Positions 12,161 to 21,100 of a DNA stretch of 28,428 bases are shown in pieces; position 1 is the first letter of the stretch, and each line of letters opens with the position of its first letter. The notes below the pieces were generated by a model that was not told the DNA's origin, did no database searches, and saw only the letters and a list, made by a program, of their open reading frames with translations. Both the position numbers and the translations under genes were made by a program. Origin of the DNA: Hemicentrotus pulcherrimus (lineage: Eukaryota > Echinodermata > Echinoidea > Camarodonta > Strongylocentrotidae); contig BEXV01000232.1 in NCBI GenBank assembly GCA_003118195.1, positions 244,735-273,162 of the forward strand. The letters are read 5' to 3'.

Positions 12161-14588
12161 NNNNNNNNNNNNNNNNNNNNNNNNNNNNNNNNNNNNNNNN
12201 NNNNNNNNNNNNNNNNNNNNNNNNNNNNNNNNNNNNNNNNNNNNNNNNNNNNNNNNNNNNNNNNNNNNNNNNNNNNNNNNNNNNNNNNNNNNNNNNNNNN
12301 NNNNNNNNNNNNNNNNNNNNNNNNNNNNNNNNNNNNNNNNNNNNNNNNNNNNNNNNNNNNNNNNNNNNNNNNNNNNNNNNNNNNNNNNNNNNNNNNNNNN
12401 NNNNNNNNNNNNNNNNNNNNNNNNNNNNNNNNNNNNNNNNNNNNNNNNNNNNNNNNNNNNNNNNNNNNNNNNNNNNNNNNNNNNNNNNNNNNNNNNNNNN
12501 NNNCCCCCCCCCCCCCAACACCTGTTTCAAATACACATCGGTAAACTATCAAACTACTCTTTAGGTCATCTTTTTTTTTTCTTGGCAGGTAAAAACCGCA
12601 CAAGTGAAAAATATATATACAAAATTAGCAGATGATTTAATTAAAAAATATAAACTCCATCCAAAAAAACTCCCCTATTTGATTAAAATCATCAATAACA
12701 AAGGTCAAACCATTAACAGACCATTCTGATGAAAATGTGAACAATCTTGAGGCTTTCGTAGAGCCTATAACGCGATTGCATAGACTTTAAAAATTGTTTA
12801 GCCCCAAGCGATATCAATTAGGACAAATCTATCATCTTTTGAAATCTACGAATAAATCTTGGAAATGGGCCCACATTTGGAATTAAATGCTCTGCTTTTT
12901 TTTGGGGGGGGGATAGGGGGTGGTATTCTCCTTTAAAGGTAGTGAGATGCCGTTCAACATCCTAACCTAAAGAGTGAAAATGAAGTTCACCTGGAGGCTA
13001 CTACATACCTGTACTATACAATTCAAATAAAAAAATCATTTCATTTTATCTTTTTTTTTGGAGTTGTGACATCTAGTGTTTGATTTTATCATCATGAAAT
13101 ATTATAATTTCAATTTTGTCACGTCAATCTTCGTACTGGTTTAACAGCATTATGGAATAATATAATATAAATGAGTTGTAGTATTGCTTTTGGTGAGAGG
13201 GAACGCCAAATCAGATGGAAATAGATGCGATGTCACACCCGTTGTACAACTCTGCCCTCAGAACCTTCATCCTTTTCCACTTTGGAGCTTAAAAGCCCCC
13301 AACGCTTCGGTTGTATTATTCGTATATTACTATTCGGAACCCAAATCACAACCCTGAACAATTCCAAGTGAATAATTTCATCGAAGGCCTCAGAGAAGAT
13401 TTGATAAGTTTCGAGCGTTTGTTTTTAGAGAATTGACTTCTGCCAGTATCAGATTAAAATCATTTTGTTGATTAACGTGATCCGAATGCGAATGATGAAT
13501 GTTTACATTGTGTCGTTGGTGTTATTCGAATATTTATTTCGCTTTGCAGTGGATTTATTCCACCGTACTGAGATACATCCATTGCATCTATTTTAAAAGA
13601 GAGAGAGAGAGAGAGAAGCACACCCCTTCCCACAGCGCTTGGAAAACTGAAAATAGCAACTTACTGTTTGCATTCTGAAAGACCATTAGATACATCGAAT
13701 AATAATTTGTCATTGTTTGCTTCTGCAAATATGATAACTATTGGATAGAAGTTAATCATCAAATTGAAAAACTGAAAGCCTTATCAAAACCAGAGCAAAA
13801 TATGGAAAATATACTCTGAAAGCAAAACTGTATCAAAACACATCGATAAACTATCACAATATTCTTTTGGTCATCTTTTATCTTTTCTTGGCAGGTGAAA
13901 AACCGCACAAGTGCAAGAAATGTGGGCGTGGCTTCAAGCAACTGACCCACTTGACCTACCATATGCGCACGCATTCAGAGGTCAAGATGTATACATGCGC
14001 CTACTGTGGGAAGGGGTTCAACCAGAAAGGCAATCTACAGGCACACATCTACCGTCATACCGGTAATTTTAACTCCTTTAAACAAATTTATAGAAATCTA
14101 ATCGGTTTCTGTATACTGGATGTCATAACTTAGGAAGGGAGGTTTACATTTAAAACAATGTTCAAGCCCTAGTCCGATTTCAGGCCCTGGCACCTCACAT
14201 TTCGGACCTTTTCCTTTTCAGGCTTCATATTGTACAGCATAATATTTAGTCTAACAGGTTAGAGTCTACCAATAAGAATTATTGTTTGGAACTAACCGGT
14301 ATCCCTGCTGATTTATGAAAAGGACAATAACGGTGAATACTACTATCAACCGCGTTTTAACCTCTTCCTATCGCTTTTATCTTTTGCACAGGCGAACGTC
14401 CCTACCGCTGCGAAGTTTGCGACAAGGGTTTCACGCTGGCTAGTACGCTGAACACTCACCGACGCACACACGCCGAGAAGAAACCATTCGCCTGCCAGTA
14501 CTGCGGTAAAGATTTCTACCAACGCAACGCCTTGAAAAGTCACCTCCTAGCATCTCATCCGTACTCAGGTGGAGAAAGTCTGTTATAA
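6524..14588 (+). CDS. SNAG-domain C2H2 zinc-finger transcription factor (whole gene, exons joined)
   Basis: Visible coding exons are 6524-6614, 7630-9026, 11547-11678, 13895-14062 and 14392-14588. The phases fit except between the third and fourth, where a short exon is missing. The product would be about 678 residues. It starts [11 protein letters not shown], a SNAG motif of the kind known from Gfi1, Snail and Ovo-like repressors, where it recruits LSD1/CoREST. A proline-rich region (PPPPPLL) follows, then EPLDLK near residue 188, a CtBP-type PxDL motif, then serine-rich and acidic stretches. Finger 1 has C479, C482, H495 and H499; finger 2 has C507, C510, H523 and H527; finger 3 is cut after C538-G-K; fingers 4 to 7 follow. 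The last finger is H-x4-H. SNAG plus PLDL points to a nuclear repressor (inference). I do not recognise the orthology group: the fingers do not match Gfi, Snail/Scratch, Ovo or Fezf as I know them. Confidence 0.88.
6615..7629 (+). other. Zinc-finger gene intron 1
   Basis: GT...AG intron of 1015 bases, AT-rich. It holds an ATT/ATC microsatellite at about 7440-7486 and ends TATTGTTGCAG. Nothing else recognisable. Confidence 0.75.
7440..7486. repeat. (ATT/ATC)n microsatellite
   Basis: Imperfect trinucleotide run of ATT and ATC inside intron 1. Confidence 0.8.
7630..9026 (+). CDS. Zinc-finger gene, large central exon (PLDL motif, finger 1)
   Basis: Begins after TTGTTGCAG with the last two bases of the codon split in exon 1, and ends CACAAG|GTAAAG in phase 0. 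It encodes residues 31-496. The order is a proline-rich segment (PPPPPLL, near residues 90-96), EPLDLK near 188, a Ser/Pro-rich segment, an acidic Gln-rich segment, a basic KGRRSNSAK patch that could be a nuclear signal, then most of finger 1. The exon end lies between the two zinc-binding histidines of finger 1. The reading continues into the intron for 17 codons (VKQYIF...), which is intron read-through and not a real C-terminus. Confidence 0.9.
9027..11546 (+). other. Zinc-finger gene intron 2
   Basis: GT...AG intron of 2520 bases. A less AT-rich part at about 9430-9850 holds overlapping open frames without a domain, several GATA-type sites (CTTATC, including GCTTATCCCC near 9757) and a CGCCATATT near 9270 that resembles a YY1 site. 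These could belong to an intronic enhancer, but the sequence alone does not prove this. Confidence 0.6.
11547..11678 (+). CDS. Zinc-finger gene, exon for fingers 2 and first half of 3
   Basis: This is a 44-codon exon, phase 0 on both sides, after ATCATGTAG and before GTAAAATA. It gives RIHTGDKPF (end of finger 1 plus a TGEKP-type linker), finger 2 CELC...HRLTH, the linker TTVKPY, and the start of finger 3, VCSQCGK. It is short of the hydrophobic core and histidines of finger 3. Confidence 0.88.
12161..12503. other. Assembly gap (343 N)
   Basis: The run of N is flanked by a C run followed by an A run of about 34 bases on the left and by about 13 C on the right. Homopolymers probably broke the assembly. 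The length may be nominal. Confidence 0.98.
12522..12610 (+). pseudogene. Decayed partial copy of the intron/exon junction of finger 4
   Basis: Starting CTGTTTCAAA, this stretch matches 13828-13916 with scattered changes: ACACATCG, TAAACTATCA, TCTTT-GGTCATCTTTT, CTTGGCAGGT and ACCGCACAAGTG all recur in order. The exon-like part has lost one base (GGTAAAAACC against GGTGAAAAACC), which shifts the frame, and similarity stops just after CACAAGTG. It cannot encode a finger. It is either an old tandem duplication cut by later change or an assembly artefact next to the gap. Confidence 0.75.
13895..14062 (+). CDS. Zinc-finger gene, exon for fingers 4 and 5
   Basis: Starts after CTTTTCTTGGCAG with two bases completing a glycine codon and ends CATACCG|GTAATT, phase 1 on both sides. 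It encodes GEKPHKC, finger 4 (CKKCGRGF...HMRTH), linker SEVKMYT, finger 5 (CAYCGKGF...HIYRH) and T. Splicing the exon ending at 11678 directly to this one would shift the frame. Confidence 0.9.
14063..14391 (+). other. Zinc-finger gene last intron
   Basis: GT...AG intron of 329 bases ending CTTTTGCACAG. Nothing else recognisable. Confidence 0.8.
14392..14588 (+). CDS. Zinc-finger gene, last coding exon (fingers 6 and 7)
   Basis: The first two bases complete a glycine codon. It encodes GERPYRC, finger 6 (CEVCDKGF...HRRTH), linker AEKKPFA and finger 7 (CQYCGKDF...HLLASH, with H-x4-H spacing), then a 9-residue tail and TAA at 14586-14588. Confidence 0.9.
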
Positions 14589-15914
14589 ACACACTCCAAT
14601 GGAATGCAAATTATATAGGTGGATTTAGAATTTTTGATATAATAAGTCTGGCAGGATTCCTATTTCCATTTTTTCCCTTCAATTTTCAATTCATTTCTGT
14701 TGTCATTTGTCAGACACAGACTATAGGGATATCTAAAACTCTCTAAATTAAAAAGAAAATTGTAAATGGCTGTCTTTCCAGATAATCAAAGGTTTTAAAA
14801 AATATATTTTGAGCAAATAGAACATAGGAGCAAAACATGTTTCACATTATTATCCACTTATATTTGAATAATAATTATATGAACACCAAATAATTAGAAA
14901 GACGAAAACTTTACATTCGATATTCATGAAAAGGAATCAATATTGCAGATAAGAAAACATACCATACATCAGGTAAACTTATATTTCATTCATTTTTGTT
15001 CAAAATAACATATTAAGAATAAGCTAGTTCAGTTCATAACTGGAAAAAACACAATTATGAAAACGTAATTTAATGTCAACTGACGATTATTCTTTTCTTT
15101 AATGTTGTCAGTTATTGAAATATCATTAGACTGTTTTTAAATCTATAACGAGTCATTAGATCAATTACCTTCAAGTGGAAGATTACATTTTTTTTTTGAT
15201 TGGGATGATTATTTATTTATACCTTACATTTTGATTGCAAATTGGCATGCTTATCTATCCTTAGCTGTTAAAGTCGTTACGTACTTTAACTCTTGTGCTA
15301 TTTAATCAAAATAACTCGCGTATTAACGTCGATTATATATTTTTCTGTTAGTGTGTTTGAATTATTATGTAAATGTGCAATATATTTGTTGTCATATGAG
15401 TATTTAACCATTTCATTTTTAAAGCTAACCTTGAATTAACAATATCATATAGCTAACATGTAAATATTTATATTAAATGTACTTCTGGAAATGTAGCATT
15501 GAGTTCATGTGAATTTTTGAAAGCAACGGCAATTTAAAAAAAAAATGTCATGTTGCAGAGCTATTTCTCAGTCGTTGTCCGATGTCTAACAGGGAATGGG
15601 ACTACAATGTATGTCCGGCAAAAAATAGATTTGGGGGACTTTATAGGACTAGAAGGGCACCGATGATTTATAAGTTATACAGTGTAACGATCTAATTCAA
15701 CGACTAAAGACATAATTGTGCAAGTATATAGTAAACGTTAAGAAATATATTTGATAAGGAATTGTAGTTGAGACTGTGATAATAGAATAGTTAATAACCG
15801 CAATGTACAATTTTGAGAGCTTAAAAGACTATACCATTGTATAACACGTAATTAACATCTCGAGATATCCCCGGTGAGTATGAATACAGCTCTTTGGCGA
15901 ATTTTATCAATAAA
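14589..15914 (+). other. Probable 3' UTR of the zinc-finger gene
   Basis: AT-rich, without open frames. The first clear AATAAA downstream of the stop is at 15909-15914, giving a 3' UTR of about 1.3 kb. A GU-rich stretch at 16001-16020 could be the downstream element, although it is farther away than usual. Confidence 0.45.
15909..15914 (+). terminator. Candidate polyadenylation signal AATAAA
   Basis: First AATAAA after the zinc-finger stop codon. The function is inferred only from position. Confidence 0.4.
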
Positions 15915-16264
15915 TCATGCTTTCTGTCACACACAAAATATGACAGGTACACACAAACAATATAATCATAATTTGTTGTCTTTGTTCCTCTTTACTGAAA
16001 GGGTGTGTAAGTGAGTGTGTCGGCGTGACTTAAAAGTATAAGGATAATAATAATAAAAATAATAATAATGATGTGAGAATGCTGCTAATAATATTAATTA
16101 TGATAATAGTTATGAAAGATATTATCTCCCCTTTACCTTGAAATAAGCATTGTGGTCTCTTAAGTAGGCCTTCTGTTCCACTGACGTCTCAGCTTTGAAG
16201 GAAGGAATACAATTATTAACTAGCTTTTATATAAGATTAAAGGCATCTTCTGCGTGATATTTTG

Positions 16265-16885
16265 AGTTAGAATCCACCCTGATATCAAGTTTTAAAAATA
16301 AAAGGAACAGGTCAGTGAAATTTTGAGCAAATACCGATTAAAAAGAAGAAAGCTATGAATAAGCGAGTTCGTAATCAGAATTTGCGCATGAGCAGATAAA
16401 GGTCCTTCGTACCCAAATTGTAAAACCATTGAGAGGAATACTCGGATACTCAATACATATCTGATACACAGGTGGAAGTATTCTTCTCAAGAGGCAAACA
16501 AAAGATATTCATGAAGTATCCATCGTGTCAAAGATCTGTGGATATTTTTTTGAGGGTGCGATCAATCGAAAACAAACTGTCACTTCTAAGACGTATCTTT
16601 CGAGGTCCCCTCCCATTTATCCTGTAATTACAAAAAACGTCAAAGAATAAATTTTTTTCCCTTAAGAAAATTTTCGATCATACATTCATCCAAAAATTGT
16701 ATTATGCAAAAATGTTTTTATACACAGTGCTGCCAATTTGTGTTTCAGTGATGACAACTACGAACGTTTATAACTTTATTTTATTTTTATGGGATATTGC
16801 TCAAACTTTCACATATTTGTTTCTCTCATTTTCTGCTTTTCTTAAAGACCAACTTAATATCAGGGTGAAGTTCCCCTGTAAACCA
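16265..16885. mobile_element. Foldback element, copy with ~440-base interior
   Basis: The left arm (about 16270-16345) holds CCACCCTGATATCAAG, AACAGGTCAGTGAAA and TTTGAGCAAATACCGATT. The right arm (about 16790-16885) holds their imperfect reverse complement: ATATTGCTCAAACTTTCAC, TATTTGTTTCTCTCATTTT and TTAATATCAGGGTGAAGTTC. The same arms lie close together at 20507-20705. The interior shows no coding capacity. Confidence 0.6.
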
Positions 16886-16918
16886 AGCCAATATTCACAA
16901 GTATAGTGATCAGGAAAA

Positions 16919-16937
16919 CGAGAGAGAGTGAGAGGGG

Positions 16938-16980
<43 letters not shown>
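16919..16980. repeat. (GA)n microsatellite
   Basis: Nearly uninterrupted GA run of about 60 bases. Confidence 0.95.
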
Positions 16981-16981
<1 letters not shown>

Positions 16982-17972
16982 ACTGAATATTGACTTTTTG
17001 GGGGCTGGATAAACTAAACAAAGTGAATAAATCTTCTCAAATTTCAAAAAAAATTAATTTGATAAACGACAGGTGGCGCTCTTTAATTTCTTTTATAGCT
17101 AACTGCTTTTTGGGGGGTCACAATTATCTCTCCCCACGCGCTATAAACAATGGTAACATTTAGCAAAAGGCAATATTGTATTGACCGAAACAGTGCACAT
17201 ACACAACTCATTAGCTCGATGCCTGGTTGACATGCCAATTTAAATGACGCTATCATAGCTGATTAAGTAATATTCAAATAACAAAATAGGAGAATAATTT
17301 TACCCTTATACGGTGGAGCTTCCTCTTTCTCTCTCTTCCCCGTTTTTGTATGGCATTAAACCATCTGCAGCATATACGGTCCGCACAATTACCGGAAATG
17401 ACTGAAATATTGAAATAAAATTCAGTAGCATGCCCCCATGTCAACTTATTGCTTTAGTGTGGTACGCTTGCCTGCAGCCCAGATATTAACCCTATTTATC
17501 CACTTCTGGACACAACACTGTATAAGTATATTGGTTTAAAAAAGATAGGCTTAAATCGCATAATAGACCACTACATGGGCTACATGCAGCTATGCTGTCG
17601 AATACTAAACAGTTTACAATTACGTATATTTATATTTGAACAATATATATTCACACATTTGTCCATGTTAATTCAATCAAACCATTGACCTACATGACAT
17701 AGACAGTCAACACAATTTTAAAAATTAAGTAAACTCCACTTGAACCAGATATCTCCATGCTTGAACTATTAATAAAATAAAAGTCTGTACAAAGATGGAT
17801 TATTGCTTGTTGTTGATAATCATGCACACGCATATGTTTGTATACGAAATTTCGTGGTGGGGTTGGGGGGGGNGGGGGGGTAGTAGGCCCCGCGTCATCC
17901 TTTCTTCATATTCGTATGTGTAGAAGGTCTATATCTTGAAATAAAGTCAAATTGAATGCTCTTCATCATTGT

Positions 17973-18158
17973 TCATATGTTATTCTCGTTGCTCAGAGCC
18001 TCAGAGAGTCGAGTAGAGCGTTTTCTGCAGCGAGCGCAGTGGATGGAACAACAAGTAGAACATACACCAACACAGCAGAATATGAAAGCAATGTATGCCG
18101 TCAGAGCTTCAAAGCAAGCAAACACGATCAAACAGATCCCAATAGCCAGCAGTTGAGA
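17973..18158 (-). CDS. MS4A-like gene, last exon (TM4 and tail)
   Basis: On the minus strand ATTACTTATAG precedes 18158. The 62 codons begin SQLLAIGICLIVFACFEAL and continue through a hydrophobic segment into seven cysteines and basic residues (CARCRKR), ending ...SNENNI and TGA at 17975-17973. The clustered cysteines next to the membrane could be palmitoylated. Open frames on the plus strand here are shadows of this exon. Confidence 0.7.
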   Translation of the reverse strand, partial: SQLLAIGICLIVFACFEALTAYIAFIFCCVGVCSTCCSIHCARCRKRSTRLSEALSNENNI

Positions 18159-21100
18159 CTATAAGTAATAATGAATAATAAATCATGAATAATGAATCAC
18201 GAATCAAGCATCACGAATCACAAATAATGAATAATTAATAACTGATGAAGAACAATGAATGATGAATAATTAATAGCGGATAATAAATAACGAATAATAA
18301 ATAATGAATAATGAATCATGAATAATGAATTGTAAATAATGAATAATAAATCCCCAACACACCGCCCCACTGCTCCCTAGTATTTCATTGCCTGTTGTAC
18401 CAAGCAGTGCACGCAAAACGACTGGATCTACCCTACAATACTTGCTGTCGTAAAACTAACACTTATACAAATTCAGTATAATTTTTTATAATAACGATAA
18501 TAATTGAGTCTCATTTAAGCAGGGTAGCCATGCAATATCAGCATGAATATGACAAGTACTGCACTTTTTGCAGGCCTGCAGTTATCATTATCTAGCGATT
18601 TCCAGGTGTCCATTTACACCCGGGTGGAGATAGGCAAACGTGGATTAATATCTTGCCAAATAACATTAGTGCCGGGCTGGGATTTGAACCCTTAACTTTG
18701 AAGGAACCACTATACTACAGTGCGCCGTGGTATAGTGGTTTCGAAATAGAATGCGGAGGCGCCGCGGCGCCTCCGCATTCTATTTCGTCTTACTTATAAC
18801 CTGCAAGATCCCCCTATACTCACCTCATCGATCTCATTGGGATCGCATGGGTAGTAAATGTAGACTATCCCTCGACAGGAATTGGTCCAATTGATCAGTT
18901 GTGCCACATAGGCACCCAAGGTAATTGTATAGGCCATCGTGCAGAATGATAGAAGTGATAGGATCATGTATGAACCAATCTGTAAGAGAGTTATACAAAC
19001 AAAATGATCTCATCGTGCCTGAAGGCAAAATAAGTTACAAGTGAATGGTTTAGGAAATAACTTACAGCTAACAACTAAAATTACTCAAGCTTGTAATTTT
19101 TCAAGGATGAGAAAATGGATTTGTGTTTCTTGAGAATTATTACATATTACAACTTACAATCTAAACGTAAAGAGTACCGAAGCTCTGACGTCATAAAAAT
19201 CTGTTTTTAGAATTTCTCAATTTTTTCTTCATTTTCCGAAAGAGCATCAAACATAGTGTCCAAATGTAGAAAAACAATTTAATATGTTAAGTATTGGCTG
19301 AGATATGACCATCTGAATAAATATATTTCCTATAGGAACTCTGGCTGCCATTTGGACATTATTTTTGATGCTCTTTCAGAAAATGAAGAAAAAAATTGAG
19401 AAATTTTAGAAATAGATTTTTTGATGACGTCACACTTCACCACTCTATTCAACAAAGCCCTAATTCAAACTGTCCACCTTCCGTTATTGAGGTATTAAGA
19501 AAAACACACACAACATAACATTTACAAGGATATAACAAAGAGATATAGGCCTACGTAAATCACAACAAGATTGAAGGAATATTTGATAGTTGCGTGGAAT
19601 AATTTCGAGAGTCTCTGCGATCGTATTTACAATGCATATGGAGACTTAAAAAAAGATAAGTGTTAATAATTTGATCAAACGGTAGGTTTAGTAATTTTTG
19701 AGCGGATTAAAAAAAATGAAATGTATATTTTTTCTGTTTTTGTAAAGAGGTCCAAACTGTAGGCCTATACGTGTTAGGATTGTAATTAATACATTTAAAG
19801 TAAGAAACAGGTAAAGACTGAATATAATATATTTAGAAATGCCTAGAAATAAATTCAATGGTAGCCATGATTCAGTGGCATTGCATTTTGAAGAAGATGG
19901 GTATTGTGATGACGGAGAGAATGTTCGATTAAACAGTTTGCCGTTCAGGGATAATAACTTCATGCTTTGGCAGCTGTCGATAAAAATTGAGCTGAGGTTT
20001 TCAAAACGATTCTTACTATGATTTTGCTCATGTCGAAGGATAGAATGCCAATGGTGCCGCATGTAAATACCTTAGAGAAAAGGGAGACAGGCGGATAAAC
20101 CATTAATAAATAACAATTATAGTTCAGGTGTGTTGTCTAATGGAAAAGTCTTTAGGGAGAACAGAGCCATTAAATTGATGATCCCAAATAAAGCTATACA
20201 GTCCTTCTTTTCAAATGATTATCATTACTTGTTATTTTCATATATGCTCTATACGGAATATAAAACCAAACCAAAGCGAGGATAAATCACCGTACAGTTG
20301 ATCACGGGTAAAGGTTCTGTGTTCATGCGACTTCATCAACGCCCTTTGACAAAAGAAAAAAGTCAAAACCAGATGCAGAGTCTTGCAATAGTCTTTTCTT
20401 TGTAACCATAGTACGTTCAATAGTTATGCGGGGTTAGGGTTTGCTTTTAGATTAGTTGGACGTTACGTTGAAGACCATCGGCCCTAGGTTCCTGTGACCA
20501 ATTGTAGGGGGAGTCCACCCTTGGGTTATAGATTAAGGCAGAAAATAAAAGAAACAGGTCAGTGAAAGTTTGAGCAAAAACTGATTTTAAAAAAAACCTC
20601 TGTTATATTTTTAATCGGATATTGCTCAAACCTTCACTTATTTGTTTTTCTCATTTTTCGCATTTTTATGCAAAGAAATTTGATAGCAGGGTGTACTTCC
20701 CCTTTATTTTAGATTAGAAGATTATATCATAAACGCCATGTCCGGGTTAACTCAGACTCACCGAGGCTTAACCGATCGCAAAATTAAATTTGCATTGGCA
20801 TTTAAAAATGATTTGAAAGGAAGGTGTTAAACATTAAGATGCAATGCTGATAATTTAAGTGATGGAATTTCTATGAAATGTAAAATCTTAGACTTCTTAG
20901 AAGTCCATTGTGTAGCTTGCACTTCAACCTAATCATGGCGAGATGCCTTGTCCGCCCTATAATGCCGAATTAGTTCGGCCCCGGTGAAGGGCAGGGGCCA
21001 TGTTAGGTGTCTCACTAGGCTTAAGGTTAGGATATCATAAGGGTTATCCAACCAATGGAGAGCGGAAAAATAGATGGACACCTATGTAATAGACTATTTT

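Larger units (their letters stand above)
11679..13894 (+). other. Intronic region with assembly gap and presumed missing exon
   Basis: Finger 3 needs about 17 codons plus one base between the flanking exons (phase 0 in, phase 1 out). I find no such exon in the readable parts 11679-12160 and 12504-13894, so it is most simply inside the gap. The readable part also holds a decayed copy of the next exon's acceptor (12522-12610) and a GA run at about 13600-13616. Confidence 0.6.
15915..17972. other. Intergenic region between convergent genes
   Basis: Contains an AAT-rich run (about 16046-16085), a widely spaced foldback arm pair, a GA microsatellite and a G run with one N near 17873. The 3' UTR of the minus-strand gene ending at 17973 should occupy the right part, but I see no convincing poly(A) signal on that strand. 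Confidence 0.5.

Noticed and set aside
12058..12603. Long open frames running through the N gap
   Set aside because: They are open only because N is not a stop. Their ends are homopolymer translations.
12588..12620. The decayed junction copy as a real alternative exon
   Set aside because: One base is lost, the frame is shifted, and finger-coding similarity ends after a few codons.
17952..18164. Plus-strand open frames of 66-70 codons
   Set aside because: They are opposite-strand shadows of the TM4 exon, whose minus-strand reading is strongly hydrophobic, splice-flanked and in phase with its neighbours.
18167..18348. CRISPR-like array
   Set aside because: Seven-base units without spacers in an animal genome are a minisatellite.
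18680..18725. tRNA gene on the minus strand
   Set aside because: A and B boxes are only 16 bases apart, leaving no room for an anticodon arm.
19688..20062. Minus-strand 124-codon open frame as a gene
   Set aside because: It overlaps the 54-base exon in another frame and has no recognisable domain.
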